Assembly: GCF_014195505.1 (NCBI RefSeq)
Contig: NZ_JACIBV010000001.1
Location: 5,456,001-5,520,000 of the forward strand
Direction: 5' to 3'
Source: Nonomuraea dietziae
GTDB lineage: Bacteria > Actinomycetota > Actinomycetes > Streptosporangiales > Streptosporangiaceae
DNA: 64,000 bases
Of the stretch, positions 14,987 through 24,475 are shown one piece after another. The notes below the pieces were generated by a model. It searched no databases, was not told where the DNA came from, and saw only the letters and a program-made list of their open reading frames with translations. Numbering within the stretch: position 1 is the first letter of the stretch; every line of letters begins with the position of its first letter. The position numbers and the translations under genes are program-made.

Positions 14987-16360
14987 ATGGAGCCAATCGA
15001 TCTGCCCGAACGTCTGGGCCAGTGGGCTGCGGGACGTGGCCCGCTGTACCTGCTGCTCGCCTCCGCCCTGCGTCGGCTCATCGACGACGGCGAACTGCCG
15101 GGAGGCACGCTGCTGCCGCCCGACCGCGCTCTCGCGGCGACACTGGCCGTCGGGCGCACCACCGTCGTCAACGCCTACGAGCAGCTGCAGGCCGAGGGCA
15201 AGATCGTCAGGCGCCAGGGCAGCGGCACTCGCGTGGCCGGACCCACCTCACGACAGGACACGTCCGGCGCGACGCTGCTGAGCCTGGGCTACTCCGCCGA
15301 CGAGATCATCCAGCTCGTCCTCTCCGCTCCGCCCACCCCGCCGACCGAAGTGATCGACGCGTACGAGCAGGTCGTGCGCCACCTTCCCCAGATCACCGAC
15401 GATGTCGGTTACCACCCCGCGGGGCATGCCACGTTGCGGCGCGCCATCGCCGACCGATACGACCGGCGCGGGGTGCCCACCGATCCCGGCCAGATCATCG
15501 TGACCAACGGCGCCCAGCAGGCGTTGTCACTGCTCGCGCGCGCACTGCTCAAACCCGGCGACCGGGTCGTCGTCGAAGCGTCCACACACCCGGGGGCGCT
15601 GGAGGCCTTCCGTGAGGCGGCCGCCCGGCTGCATACGCTGCCGGTCGGACTGCCCGGCCTCGACGCCGCGGCGCGCGACGTCCGCCCGATCGCCGCGTAC
15701 GCGATTCCGACCGTCCACAACCCGACCGGTACCGTCATGCCGACCCCGGCCCGCAGGCGACTCGTCGACACCGCGGTGGCCGCGGGCATCACGTTGATCG
15801 AGGACGAGGCCTTCGCCGACCTCCTGTTCGCGGGTCAGGACCGGCCACCGCCCCTGTGCTCGTACGCGGACTCGGTGATCGCGATCGGCTCGCTGAGCAA
15901 GACCGTGTGGGCGGGGCTTCGCACGGGCTGGCTACGCGCGCCGGCACCCGTGATCGCCCAGCTCGTCAGACTCCGCAACCTTCACGACCACGGCAGCAAC
16001 GTACCGGCGCAGATCGCCGCCTCGTACCTGCTGCCGCGGCTCGACGCGTTGGTGGAACGCCGCGTCGCCGACCTGGAACGCGGACACGACCACCTGCGTG
16101 CGCAGGTGGCGCGGCTGATCCCCGACTGGGAGGTGCCGCCGGTCGCGGGCGGCCACACCCTGTGGGCGCGGTTGCCGAAAGGGAACGCCGTCACCTTCGC
16201 TCAGGTCGCGCTGCGACACGGCGTCGCGATCTATCCAGGACCGATCTCGGCGGCGCGCGGTGGTGCCGACGATCGCATCCGCATGCACTTCCTCCTCCAT
16301 CCGGATCAGCTCACCGAAGCCGCGCGACGTCTCGCCGCCGCGTGGTACGCCTACCGCTGA
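14987..16360 (+). CDS. MocR-type PLP-dependent transcriptional regulator
   Basis: 457 residues. The N-terminal GntR winged helix (about 10-80: LYLLLASALRRLIDDGELPG, TLAVGRTTVVNAYEQLQAEG) is fused to an aminotransferase fold type I domain. The PLP Lys lies in GSLSKTVWAGLRTGW, with VHNPTGTV and EDEAFADLL nearby. MocR proteins sense amino-type ligands through PLP and often control a divergent neighbour, here the membrane protein at 13979-14923. It could alternatively regulate genes elsewhere. Confidence 0.9.
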   Translation: MEPIDLPERLGQWAAGRGPLYLLLASALRRLIDDGELPGGTLLPPDRALAATLAVGRTTVVNAYEQLQAEGKIVRRQGSGTRVAGPTSRQDTSGATLLSLGYSADEIIQLVLSAPPTPPTEVIDAYEQVVRHLPQITDDVGYHPAGHATLRRAIADRYDRRGVPTDPGQIIVTNGAQQALSLLARALLKPGDRVVVEASTHPGALEAFREAAARLHTLPVGLPGLDAAARDVRPIAAYAIPTVHNPTGTVMPTPARRRLVDTAVAAGITLIEDEAFADLLFAGQDRPPPLCSYADSVIAIGSLSKTVWAGLRTGWLRAPAPVIAQLVRLRNLHDHGSNVPAQIAASYLLPRLDALVERRVADLERGHDHLRAQVARLIPDWEVPPVAGGHTLWARLPKGNAVTFAQVALRHGVAIYPGPISAARGGADDRIRMHFLLHPDQLTEAARRLAAAWYAYR

Positions 16361-16379
16361 CGCCTCAAGCTGAGCCCGC

Positions 16380-16775
16380 TCAGGCCGACTCGGGGAGCGC
16401 CGGAGCCGGGCCGAAGGAGTCGGAGAAGGCGCGGAAGGTCGGGCACGGCCAGCGCCACATGCAACTGCGGCATCGCAGGATCGGATGGGCGTGATCGCTG
16501 GTGATGCCGCCCGCGTCGCGCGGCTGGTGCAGGTCCAGCAGTCGCAACCCGAGCTCGGTGAACGTGAGCAGGTCGTCGCGCGCGTCGGCGAGGAAGTCGA
16601 GGTCCTCGGTCGAGAGCCGCGTGCGGATGGGGACGAATCCGTCATGGTTGACCAGTCCGCGAAGGCGGCCGGTCTCCTCGCGCCACGAGGCGGCCTTGTC
16701 CGCGCGGATCAGCATGGCCTCCAGGTGCTCACGTAGTCGCTGGCGGATGGGGTCCTCGTACAGGTCATCGTTCAT
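16380..16775 (-). CDS. hypothetical protein with CxxC-WxCP motif
   Basis: 131 residues. The N-terminal half is strongly charged and helical (DPIRQRLREHLEAMLIRADK). The C-terminus holds HPILRCRSCMWRWPCPTFRA, whose three Cys and a His could bind zinc. The ATG at 16775 has GGGAGC about six bases upstream. The open frame extends further upstream but without coding character. No function is known. Confidence 0.75.
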   Translation of the reverse strand: MNDDLYEDPIRQRLREHLEAMLIRADKAASWREETGRLRGLVNHDGFVPIRTRLSTEDLDFLADARDDLLTFTELGLRLLDLHQPRDAGGITSDHAHPILRCRSCMWRWPCPTFRAFSDSFGPAPALPESA

Positions 16776-17086
16776 CGACTGCTCCCGCGGCGGCCCGGGG
16801 CTCGCAGGCCGGAGACGAGTCGTGAGCGAGTGGGTTGCATAGTGTCCTCTCCCTGAGATCAGGCACCGGGCGGGGTGCGGAGGACCTCCAAGCCGGGTAT
16901 CCCTGCCGGTCAGAGCGACTGACGCGACAGGCATGGAAGCCGTTACCACCTCACCCCTCTCCGGGCCTTGCCGGTTTCACACTGTCAAGCTTCGCGTACT
17001 CTGCGTTTTCATGAGGCCGAAACGGGAGACAAAAACCAGACCGGCCCCTATCGGCGTGAGAACGTGACCCAGAGCCCCGACGCCGC
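16776..17086. other. intergenic region without a supported gene
   Basis: No open frame of coding character was found on either strand. The region separates two divergent genes and must contain both promoters. The TAGCCT at 17087-17092 just beyond it is the -10 of the STAS gene. Confidence 0.6.
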
Positions 17087-17098
17087 TAGCCTGCCCAT

Positions 17099-17446
17099 GT
17101 GGAGCTCAAGGTCTCGACTCGATCACATGCCGGCCAGGCCCTCGTGGCGATCGCCGGTGAAATCGACCTCTATACGGCGCCCCGCCTGCAGTCGGAGTTC
17201 ACTCGACTGCTGCAGGACGGGCCCAGCCGTGTGGTCATAGACATGTCCCAGGTGGATTTCTGCGATTCCACCGGGATGAACGTGCTGCTCTCGGCGCTCA
17301 AGCGCGTCAGGGAGCGTGGAGGGCAGCTCGAGGTGGCCGCGCCGCGGCCCGCCGTCAGGAAGATCCTGCAGGTAACAGGCCTCGACTCGGTCTTCACCGT
17401 GCACGAGGAAGTGCCTGAGGAGCTGCTGATCTCAGAGGGCTCGTGA
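17099..17446 (+). CDS. STAS-domain anti-sigma factor antagonist
   Basis: 115 residues forming a single STAS domain (LVAIAGEIDLYTAPRLQSEF, VVIDMSQVDFCDSTGMNVLL). The Ser in DSTG is the usual site phosphorylated by an RsbW-type anti-sigma kinase; the dephosphorylated form sequesters the kinase and frees sigma. No anti-sigma or sigma gene is adjacent. The GTG follows TAGCCT by six bases, and the stop overlaps the next gene's start (GTGA), placing it in an operon with the glycosyltransferase. Confidence 0.9.
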   Translation: MELKVSTRSHAGQALVAIAGEIDLYTAPRLQSEFTRLLQDGPSRVVIDMSQVDFCDSTGMNVLLSALKRVRERGGQLEVAAPRPAVRKILQVTGLDSVFTVHEEVPEELLISEGS

Positions 17447-18159
17447 CGGACACCGCGGTCATCGTCCCCGCCAAGGACGAGGCCGAACGCATCGGCGCCA
17501 CCGTGACGGCGGCGCTCCAGCTGCCAGGCGTCGATCTCGTCGTGGTCGTCGACGACGGCTCGACCGACCAGACGGGCAGGGTCGCGCGCGCCGCGGGCGC
17601 CAGAGTGGTCCGCCACAGCCGCAACCGCGGCAAGGCGAGCGCCATGGAGAGCGGCGCGGAGGCGGTGCGGCTGCTCGACGCCGCCGTGCCCAGACACCTG
17701 CTCTTCCTCGACGCCGACCTGGGAGAGACCGCCCGCGCGGCCGCCGGCCTCGTGGAGCCGGTACGCGCAGGCGAGGCCGACATGACCATCGCGGTCTTCG
17801 CCACCAGGGTGAAGCTGGGCGGCCACGGCGTCGTGGTCCGTCTCTCGCGCGACGGGATCAGGCGGGCCTCAGGCTTCTCCGCCACCCAGCCCCTGAACGG
17901 CCAGCGCTGCCTGACGAGGGAGGCCTTCGAGGCCGCCAGACCCCTCGCTCACGGCTTCGGCGTGGAGACCGGGTTGACCATCGACCTGGTGCGCAAGGGG
18001 TTCAGGGTGGTCGAGGTCGAGGTGGAGATGGCCCACCGTGCGACGGGCACCGACTGGCACGCGCAGCTGCACAGAGCACGGCAGCTTCGTGACGTGGCAC
18101 GGGCCCTGGCCACCCGCGAGCCGGTGATCCGCGACAACCTCGCCAAGCTCAGGTCGTAG
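17443..18159 (+). CDS. glycosyltransferase family 2 (polyprenyl-P sugar synthase-like)
   Basis: 238 residues of GT-A fold: nucleotide-binding start TAVIVPAKDEAERIG, VVVVDDGSTDQTG, and the metal-binding DADLGE. It has no membrane helix. It is soluble, as are many dolichyl-phosphate mannose synthase relatives, and could supply lipid-linked sugar to the polytopic transferases that follow. It is coupled to the STAS gene by a GTGA overlap. Confidence 0.85.
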   Translation: MTDTAVIVPAKDEAERIGATVTAALQLPGVDLVVVVDDGSTDQTGRVARAAGARVVRHSRNRGKASAMESGAEAVRLLDAAVPRHLLFLDADLGETARAAAGLVEPVRAGEADMTIAVFATRVKLGGHGVVVRLSRDGIRRASGFSATQPLNGQRCLTREAFEAARPLAHGFGVETGLTIDLVRKGFRVVEVEVEMAHRATGTDWHAQLHRARQLRDVARALATREPVIRDNLAKLRS

Positions 18160-18224
18160 TCCATCCGGCCTGGCCGTCGTCCTCTCGGGTGCGGCCTGTC
18201 CCCGTGATGTGCTGGAATCTGCAG

Positions 18225-19706
18225 GTGACATCGCAGGCAAGGACCGAGGCGGGGCCGGGGCTCGGCGCGCGCGCCGCGCCGGTGCTCATCGCCGGATCCG
18301 TGCTGCTGACGATCACCATAGGACTGCTGGGGCCCTCGGCGATGGTGCCGGGGCTCGAAGGGCCTGGCTGGCAGCCGCCGTACTCCCTCGACGCGCGGCC
18401 CTCATCGCATCTCGTGATCGCGCTCGCGGCGCTCGCCGTCGTCCTGGGCGGCCTGGGCCTTCTCTGCGGCCTGTGGCGCACCCGTGCCCTCGGCGAAGGC
18501 GCGGCGCGGGCGCTGGTGCTGGGAGGCTGCCTGGCCGCCGCCGCGCTGGCCTTCCTGCCGCCCTCCGGATCGGCCGACCACCTCAACTACGCCGCCTACG
18601 GGCGCATGGTCACGCTCGGGATCGACCCCTATGTCAGCGGCGCGGCCGACCTTCCGGGCGATCGCGTCGCGGCGGCCGTGGAGGCGCCGTGGCGGGAGGA
18701 GCCCAGCGTCTACGGGCCCGTGGCCACGGCGGTGCAGGCGCTGGCCAGCTGGGTGGGCGGCGACTCCGTCAGGCTGACCATCTTCGTGATGGCGCTGGTC
18801 AACGCGGCCGCGTTCATCGCCGCGGGGCTGCTGCTCGATCGCCTGACCCGCGACGATCCCGCCCTGCGGCTGAGGGCCGCCCTGCTGTGGACGGCCAACC
18901 CGCTGCTGCTCTACCAGCTCGTCGCGGGGCTGCACGTCGACACGCTGGCCATCGCCTTCATGGTGGCCGCGCTGGTGGTGAGCGCCCGCGGCCAGGCTAT
19001 CCCGGAGGGAGCGGTGTCCAGAGGACGGCTGGCGGCGTCGGGAGCGCTGCTCGGCCTCGGCGTCGCGGTGAAGCTCAACGTGGGCCTGGTGGCGCTCGGG
19101 CCCGCGTGGGAGCTCAGGCGGCGGCCACGACGGCTCGCGCTGGTGGCGGGCGTGGCGCTCGGGGTGGCCGCGCTCGGCTACCTCTGGGCGGGGACGCACG
19201 CCTTCGACCAGGTGAGCAGGGCGGGCAAGGCGATCTCGCACGCCTCCTTCTGGAAGCTCGTCCAGGGATGGCTGCAGGCGGTCGTCGGAGAGGGCAGCGC
19301 CTACAGGGGCGAGATCCAGGTGGGCGCGGTGGTCGTGATGGCCCTGCTGGCGTGGGCGCTGTTCAGGCTCCAGCCGCCGCCCGCCGACGCGGCGAGGGTG
19401 GCGGCGGTGCTCGTCGTCGCGTACGTGTTCGCGACGCCGTACATCCTGCCCTGGTACGACGGGCTGGCCTTCGCGTTGGTCGCCATGGTGGCGGCCTCGA
19501 GGGTCGACCTCTTCCTCACCGCGCACCTGACCCTGCTGTCGCTGGCCTACCTGCCTGCCAGGGTGGACGGCCAGCCCGCCGACCTCGAGTGGCTCAGGAC
19601 CGTCGTCAGGCAGCAGGTGGTGCCGTGGTCGCTGCTGGCGCTGACGGCGGGTCTTGCGTGGTGGGCGTGGCGAGCTGCAGCGCGCGCACGCACGCGGCCA
19701 GAGTGA
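18225..19706 (+). CDS. polytopic glycosyltransferase (GT-C fold, polyprenol-P-mannose dependent)
   Basis: 493 residues with about 12 membrane helices. The GT-C features are an extracytoplasmic loop after helix 1-2 and SADHLNYAAYGRMVTLGIDPY with an acidic residue, followed by EEPSVYGPVATAVQ. This resembles the alpha-1,6-mannosyltransferases (MptA/MptB type) of lipoglycan synthesis. The GTG at 18225 is tentative; 18189 is an alternative in-frame start. The 3' end overlaps the convergent gene by 101 bp. Confidence 0.8.
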   Translation: MTSQARTEAGPGLGARAAPVLIAGSVLLTITIGLLGPSAMVPGLEGPGWQPPYSLDARPSSHLVIALAALAVVLGGLGLLCGLWRTRALGEGAARALVLGGCLAAAALAFLPPSGSADHLNYAAYGRMVTLGIDPYVSGAADLPGDRVAAAVEAPWREEPSVYGPVATAVQALASWVGGDSVRLTIFVMALVNAAAFIAAGLLLDRLTRDDPALRLRAALLWTANPLLLYQLVAGLHVDTLAIAFMVAALVVSARGQAIPEGAVSRGRLAASGALLGLGVAVKLNVGLVALGPAWELRRRPRRLALVAGVALGVAALGYLWAGTHAFDQVSRAGKAISHASFWKLVQGWLQAVVGEGSAYRGEIQVGAVVVMALLAWALFRLQPPPADAARVAAVLVVAYVFATPYILPWYDGLAFALVAMVAASRVDLFLTAHLTLLSLAYLPARVDGQPADLEWLRTVVRQQVVPWSLLALTAGLAWWAWRAAARARTRPE

Positions 19707-21795
19707 GCGGCACGGCCACGGTGAGCGCCATGGCGGGGATCGCGATGCCCGAGTCGTTGACGAGGAAGCCGACGAAAGCACAGGTCAAAGCGCCGAACAG
19801 GCCCGCGCGCAGGGTCGGGGCGAAGCCGTAGGCGCGGCCGAGCGCCGAGGCTCCCCACCGCGAGGGCCGGTCCAGGACGAAGAACAGGAAGGCCAGCGCC
19901 ACCAGGGACAGCAGGGTGAGCTGCCAGTTCCCGACGGTGATGCCGACCATCGAGCTGAACTTCCTCCACACCACCGTCCAGGCCTGTCCGTCGATGATCT
20001 GCTGGACGAAGGTGCCCAGGTGGGTGCGCTGGTCGGCGGCGCGCAGCCAGTCGGCGAAGGCGATGACCCCGATGAGCGCCGCGCCTGCCGCCCCGACCAG
20101 CAGCAGCTTGAGCAGCGAGACCCTGCGGCCCGACAGCAGGATGAGGAAGACCGCCAGGCCGATCACGAACGCGGGGACGCCGCCGAAGTCGGCGCCCCAC
20201 GCAGGCCAGCCGTCGGCGAAGACCGCGAACGCCCCGTAGACCGCGCACACCAGCACGACCACGCTCCTGCGCAAGTGGCCGAGCAGCCACTGGGCCAGGC
20301 CCGCCAGCGCCAGGACGGTGCCGGTGGCGTAGACGGCGAAGGCGATGTTGCTGAAGCCGTAGAAGCGCCCTCCCGTGACGGGCTCGTAGCCGGTGACGGC
20401 GTTGACCTGGAGTCTGGAGCCGGTCATGACGTCCACGAGGAGGGCCAGCGAGGTGACGCCCGCGACCACGGTCAGCGGGCCGAGCACGTGCGCCCGCCAC
20501 GGGCCGGCGAACGCCAGCGCGGTGATGAGCCCGGCGAAGGCGAGGATCGTGACGATCAGCGCGGGCATCGCGGCGGACAGGCTCCACCACGGCACCAGCT
20601 GGGCGAGGAAGGTGGAGACCGCGACGGCGCCGCTGACCACGGCCACCACCTGGACCGCGACCAGCACCCGCGACCTCGCGGCGTCCTCGACGGGCGCCTC
20701 GGCGCTCCGGGACGAACGACGCCTGCGCAGCACGAGCGCGGCGACGGCGTAGAAGAGCACCTGCACCGCCACGAAGACGGCGAAGAAGGGCCCTCTGACC
20801 TCTCTGAGCACCTGGCTGGCGAGGTCCTCGTCGGCGAGGCGGGTGACGCTCTCCGCGACGGTCGGGGGCGCCTCGCCGCCGTTCTCCCACCCTCGCCCGA
20901 CCACGCCCGCGGGCACGGCGAGCCCCAGGTTCTTGATCGTGGTCGCGGTGAGGTCCGTGATCGTGACGAGCGCGTCCTGGCGGGTGGAGGTGGCGGTCAG
21001 GAACCCGTGGCGGTACGGCCCGCCGTACGCGAGGGCGACGTGCAGGTGCGCGGCGGCCGAGGTGTCGGAGACCCCGGCCACCAGGACCGTCGTGCCCGGG
21101 GGCAGCCTGTCGAGGAACGCGCCGATCCTGCGGTCGGCCTCTGCCGCGGCGCTCCGCCTGGCGGCCGCCGTGAGGTCGGGCGGCACGCCGTCGCTGTCGG
21201 GGGGCAGCGCCGTCCACGCGCGGGCGAGCTGGTCGGCCTCCATCACGATCAGGTCGTAGGAGGCGGGGTCGGCCAGGCCCTCGGGGGCGTCGGCGTAGGC
21301 GGCGACCTTTCCCGACCTGTCGGCGGCGCCGAGGGCCGCGCCCGGCCCGATGGCCGCGACCCTGCCCCCCGCGTCCACGACGGTCTGTCCCAGCGTGCCG
21401 AGCACCGCGTCGTAGCCGGTGCCGTCCTGGAAGGCGGTCAGCTCCGCCCAGCCGGGCACGGCCCCGCCCGTGGGCGCCTGCGGCATGACGCAGCCTGGCG
21501 CGCCCGCGCGCTGACCGGCCGACACCGTCAGCCACCCGGCCATCGGGCAGGAGGTACCCCTGTTCGGCGGCGGCACCACGCGCGTCGAGAGCGAGGCGGA
21601 GGCGCCCTGGCCGACGAGCTTCCACAGGTGCGGCGTGCGCGCCTGGTCGAGGTCGCTCCACTGCAGCCCTGGCACGCCGACGACCGCGACCCTGCTCTCG
21701 GCGGCGGCGCCCGCCGTGCCCGAGGCCGCCCCCACGAGGACGGGAAGCAGGGCGAGCAGGCCCAGGCAGAGGCGCGCCAGGGTGCGGTACGGCAT
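19606..21795 (-). CDS. large membrane protein with extracytoplasmic alkaline-phosphatase-like domain
   Basis: 729 residues. A signal peptide (about 1-28) leads to an extracytoplasmic domain (about 30-310) that resembles an alkaline phosphatase/phosphodiesterase fold (VAVVGVPGLQWSDLD, YDLIVMEADQLARAW). About ten membrane helices follow (about 320-700). The ATG at 21795 is chosen so that the signal peptide is N-terminal. Homologues are known to me only as conserved actinobacterial membrane proteins. Its position between two polyprenol-dependent glycosyltransferase genes suggests work on envelope glycans. Confidence 0.75.
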   Translation of the reverse strand: MPYRTLARLCLGLLALLPVLVGAASGTAGAAAESRVAVVGVPGLQWSDLDQARTPHLWKLVGQGASASLSTRVVPPPNRGTSCPMAGWLTVSAGQRAGAPGCVMPQAPTGGAVPGWAELTAFQDGTGYDAVLGTLGQTVVDAGGRVAAIGPGAALGAADRSGKVAAYADAPEGLADPASYDLIVMEADQLARAWTALPPDSDGVPPDLTAAARRSAAAEADRRIGAFLDRLPPGTTVLVAGVSDTSAAAHLHVALAYGGPYRHGFLTATSTRQDALVTITDLTATTIKNLGLAVPAGVVGRGWENGGEAPPTVAESVTRLADEDLASQVLREVRGPFFAVFVAVQVLFYAVAALVLRRRRSSRSAEAPVEDAARSRVLVAVQVVAVVSGAVAVSTFLAQLVPWWSLSAAMPALIVTILAFAGLITALAFAGPWRAHVLGPLTVVAGVTSLALLVDVMTGSRLQVNAVTGYEPVTGGRFYGFSNIAFAVYATGTVLALAGLAQWLLGHLRRSVVVLVCAVYGAFAVFADGWPAWGADFGGVPAFVIGLAVFLILLSGRRVSLLKLLLVGAAGAALIGVIAFADWLRAADQRTHLGTFVQQIIDGQAWTVVWRKFSSMVGITVGNWQLTLLSLVALAFLFFVLDRPSRWGASALGRAYGFAPTLRAGLFGALTCAFVGFLVNDSGIAIPAMALTVAVPLTLAACVRALQLATPTTQDPPSAPAATTAPPAA

Positions 21796-21854
21796 GCGGG
21801 GACCCCCAGAGTCAACGCCCAAGAACGGCTAGAGCCACGGTAACGTGCCACATC

Positions 21855-23039
21855 GTGACAGGTGGTGGAGCGCCCTCGATCTGGCGGCGGTGGTGGCTGT
21901 GGCCGCTGGCCGCGGTGCTCGTCGTGCTGGCCGTGTGGCCGCTCGTCGAGACGTGGCTGACCAACGCGGACGACCAGCGCCTCGTCGACCTCGACGTCTA
22001 CCGCACCGGCGGGCAGATGCTGCTGGAGGGGCGTCCGGTCTACGACTTCCTCACCCCCGCGCCGCAGCTGCTGCCCTTCACCTATCCGCCGGTCGCGGCG
22101 CTGCTGGCCGTACCGCTGGCCTGGATGTCGTGGGAGACGGCGCAGTGGGTGTGGACGGCCGGCGTCTTCGCCGCGCTGGCCGTCACCGTCGGCTTCGCGT
22201 TCAGGCAGGTGAACAGGAACCCGCTGGTGTTCGCGTTCCTGATGGTGGCGTGCGCCTACCTGATGCCGATCCGCGACCAGGTGCGTTTCGGGCAGGTCGA
22301 CATCCTGCTCGTGGCGCTGTGCCTGGCCGACTGCGTGGCGAAGCGGCCGTGGTGGCCGCGCGGGTTCCTGATCGGCCTGGCCACGGCGGTGAAGCTCACG
22401 CCCGGCGTCTTCCTCATCTACCTGCTGGTCACCAGGCAGTGGAAGACGTTCTGGATGGCGGCCTTCTCCACCGCGGCGTTCACGCTGATGCCGTTCGCGG
22501 TCATCCCCCGAGACGCGGTCGACTTCTGGTTCAGGGCCCTGCTCGACCCCGAACGCCTGGGCGCGAACGCGGCCACCACCAACCAGTCGATGCGCGGCAT
22601 GCTGATCAGGCTCTACCTGCCCGAGTGGCTGACGTCGGTGCTCTGGCTCGCGCTCGTGGCCGTCGTCGCCTGGTACGGCTTCCGCTACGCCCGTCATGCC
22701 TTCGAGAGGCTCGACACCATGACCGCGGTCGCGCTGACCGGGCTCATGGCCGTGCTGCTGTCGCCCGTCGCCTGGATCCACCACCTGGCCTGGGTGGTCG
22801 TCGTCCTCGGCGCGCTGGTCGGCGACGGACGCGACGTGGTGCGCCTGCGGGTGGCCGTGGGCGTGTGGCTCTTCTACGTGGTGCCGATCCCCTGGTGGGG
22901 GGTGGCGATCAAGGCGGCCGAGATCCCGGTCGTCAGCCCGGTCATCGGCAAGATCGTGCAGAACGCCTTCGGGCTGGGCGCGATAGCCCTCGTCTGGCTG
23001 CTTGGGGTCTGGTTGCCCGAACGACGCCAGATCTTGTGA
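21855..23039 (+). CDS. GT87 family mannosyltransferase
   Basis: 394 residues with about ten membrane helices. The GT87 signature is present early: LVDLDVYRTGGQMLLEGRPVY, with the Asp of DLDVY as the expected catalytic acid, followed by FTYPPVAALLAVPLA. These enzymes use polyprenyl-phosphate mannose outside the membrane. The GTG start follows TAACGT by eight bases. It is divergent from the large membrane protein gene across 59 bases. Confidence 0.85.
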   Translation: MTGGGAPSIWRRWWLWPLAAVLVVLAVWPLVETWLTNADDQRLVDLDVYRTGGQMLLEGRPVYDFLTPAPQLLPFTYPPVAALLAVPLAWMSWETAQWVWTAGVFAALAVTVGFAFRQVNRNPLVFAFLMVACAYLMPIRDQVRFGQVDILLVALCLADCVAKRPWWPRGFLIGLATAVKLTPGVFLIYLLVTRQWKTFWMAAFSTAAFTLMPFAVIPRDAVDFWFRALLDPERLGANAATTNQSMRGMLIRLYLPEWLTSVLWLALVAVVAWYGFRYARHAFERLDTMTAVALTGLMAVLLSPVAWIHHLAWVVVVLGALVGDGRDVVRLRVAVGVWLFYVVPIPWWGVAIKAAEIPVVSPVIGKIVQNAFGLGAIALVWLLGVWLPERRQIL

Positions 23040-23052
23040 CACTCTTGGTGAT

Positions 23053-23469
23053 GTGCTGATTACTCTCTGGATGATCGTGGGCGTGCTCGCGGGGGTCAGC
23101 GGCGTCGTCATCGGATATGTGGCGCTCAGGCAGGCGCGAGCGGCCGTCGACGACTGCCAGCGGATGATCACCAGGCAGACCGGCGAGAGCAGGGGCGACC
23201 TCAAGGCCATCCGCGACGTCGCGGTCTACCGCTACGACGCGCTGGCGGAGATGACGGGTCGGCTCTCCTTCTCCGTCGCGATGATCAACGGCCTCGGCGA
23301 CGGCATCGTGCTCACCTCCATCAACGGCCGCTCCGAGACACGCACCTACGTGCGTCCCGTCGTGGGCGGGAAGGGGCAGCAGCAGCTGTCCCCAGAAGAG
23401 GAGGAGGCGGTGCGCGCGGCCAGGCTCGGCCTCGGTCCCGAGTTCGAGCCCCAGATGGCAAGACGTTGA
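23053..23469 (+). CDS. DUF4446 family protein
   Basis: 138 residues. One N-terminal membrane helix (about 4-26) is followed by a soluble domain with the DUF4446 hallmarks (AIRDVAVYRYDALAEMTGRL, SFSVAMINGLGDGIVLTSIN, GRSETRTYVRPV). The function is unknown. It sits 13 bases before pheA, a neighbourhood that I recall in other actinobacteria. Confidence 0.85.
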   Translation: MLITLWMIVGVLAGVSGVVIGYVALRQARAAVDDCQRMITRQTGESRGDLKAIRDVAVYRYDALAEMTGRLSFSVAMINGLGDGIVLTSINGRSETRTYVRPVVGGKGQQQLSPEEEEAVRAARLGLGPEFEPQMARR

Positions 23470-23482
23470 CTACCCTGTAGGT

Positions 23483-24403
23483 ATGTCTCGCCTCGCCTAC
23501 CTGGGGCCAGAGGGCACCTTCACCGAAGAGGCCCTGCGGCTCATGGAGCCAAACGCCGAGCGCCTGCCCTGCGCCACAGTCAGCGCCGCGCTCAACGCGT
23601 GCCGCTCAGGCGAGGCCGACGGCGCCGTCGTCCCGCTGGAGAACTCACTCGAAGGCGCCATCACCACCACGCTCGACGAGTTCGCCTGGGGTGAGCCGCT
23701 GCTCATCTCCGCCGAGCTCCTGCTGCCCGTGCGATTCTCCCTGCTGGCCAGGCCCGACACCTCGCTCTGGCACATCAAGCGCGTCTACACCCACCCCGCC
23801 GCTATCACCCAGTGCAGGGCCTTCCTCGCGCGCGAGCTGCCCGACGCCGTGGTCGTCGCCGCGCCGTCCACGGCCGCCGCCGCCCAGGAGGTGTCGCTGC
23901 CAGGCTCGCCGTACGACGCCGCCATCGCCGCGCGCATCGCGGGCGAGCACTACGGGCTGGTCGAGGTGGTGGCCGACATCGGCGACCGCTCCGACACCGA
24001 GACCCGGTTCGTCAGGGTGTCGCGCCCAGGGCCGCTGCCCGAGCCGACCGGCTCCGACCGCACCACGCTCGTGGTCTTCCTGGCCGACGACCATCCTGGC
24101 GCGCTGCTGGAGATGCTGACGGAGTTCTCGATGCGCGGGGTCAACCTGAGCCGCATCGAGTCGCGCCCCACGGGCGAGGGCATCGGCCGCTATTTCTTCC
24201 ACTTCGACTTCGAGGGCCACGTGGCCGACGCCCGTGTCGGCGAGGCGATCTCGGGGCTGCACCGGGTCTGCGGCGAGGTCCGCTTCCTCGGCAGCTACCC
24301 GCGGGCCGACGGCGTGGCGCCCCAGATCAAGCGCGGCACGGCCGACAACGAGTTCGCCGAGGCGAGCGACTGGCTGGCGCGCGTGCGCGCCGGTCAGGTG
24401 TGA
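23483..24403 (+). CDS. pheA: prephenate dehydratase
   Basis: 306 residues. The catalytic domain (1-185: YLGPEGTFTEEAL, GAVVPLENSLEGAI, and the conserved TRF of SDTETRFVRV) converts prephenate to phenylpyruvate in phenylalanine synthesis. The C-terminal ACT domain (about 195-275), with ESRPTGEGIGRYFFHFDFEG, is the usual Phe-binding regulatory module. No chorismate mutase domain is fused, as is normal in actinobacteria. TACCCT (23471-23476) lies exactly six bases before the ATG, so the mRNA is probably leaderless. Confidence 0.95.
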   Translation: MSRLAYLGPEGTFTEEALRLMEPNAERLPCATVSAALNACRSGEADGAVVPLENSLEGAITTTLDEFAWGEPLLISAELLLPVRFSLLARPDTSLWHIKRVYTHPAAITQCRAFLARELPDAVVVAAPSTAAAAQEVSLPGSPYDAAIAARIAGEHYGLVEVVADIGDRSDTETRFVRVSRPGPLPEPTGSDRTTLVVFLADDHPGALLEMLTEFSMRGVNLSRIESRPTGEGIGRYFFHFDFEGHVADARVGEAISGLHRVCGEVRFLGSYPRADGVAPQIKRGTADNEFAEASDWLARVRAGQV

Positions 24404-24475
24404 GCGAGCGCCTCGACGCCGTGCCGTACGGGATATCGGGTGTGGGAGCACTGCGCACCTAGGTAGCCTTGGGGG

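Noticed and set aside
19654..21843. 729-codon plus-strand frame opposite the large membrane protein
   Set aside because: Its composition (Gly, Arg, Asp, His with no hydrophobic core) is typical of an antisense frame; the minus strand encodes a clear signal peptide and helices.
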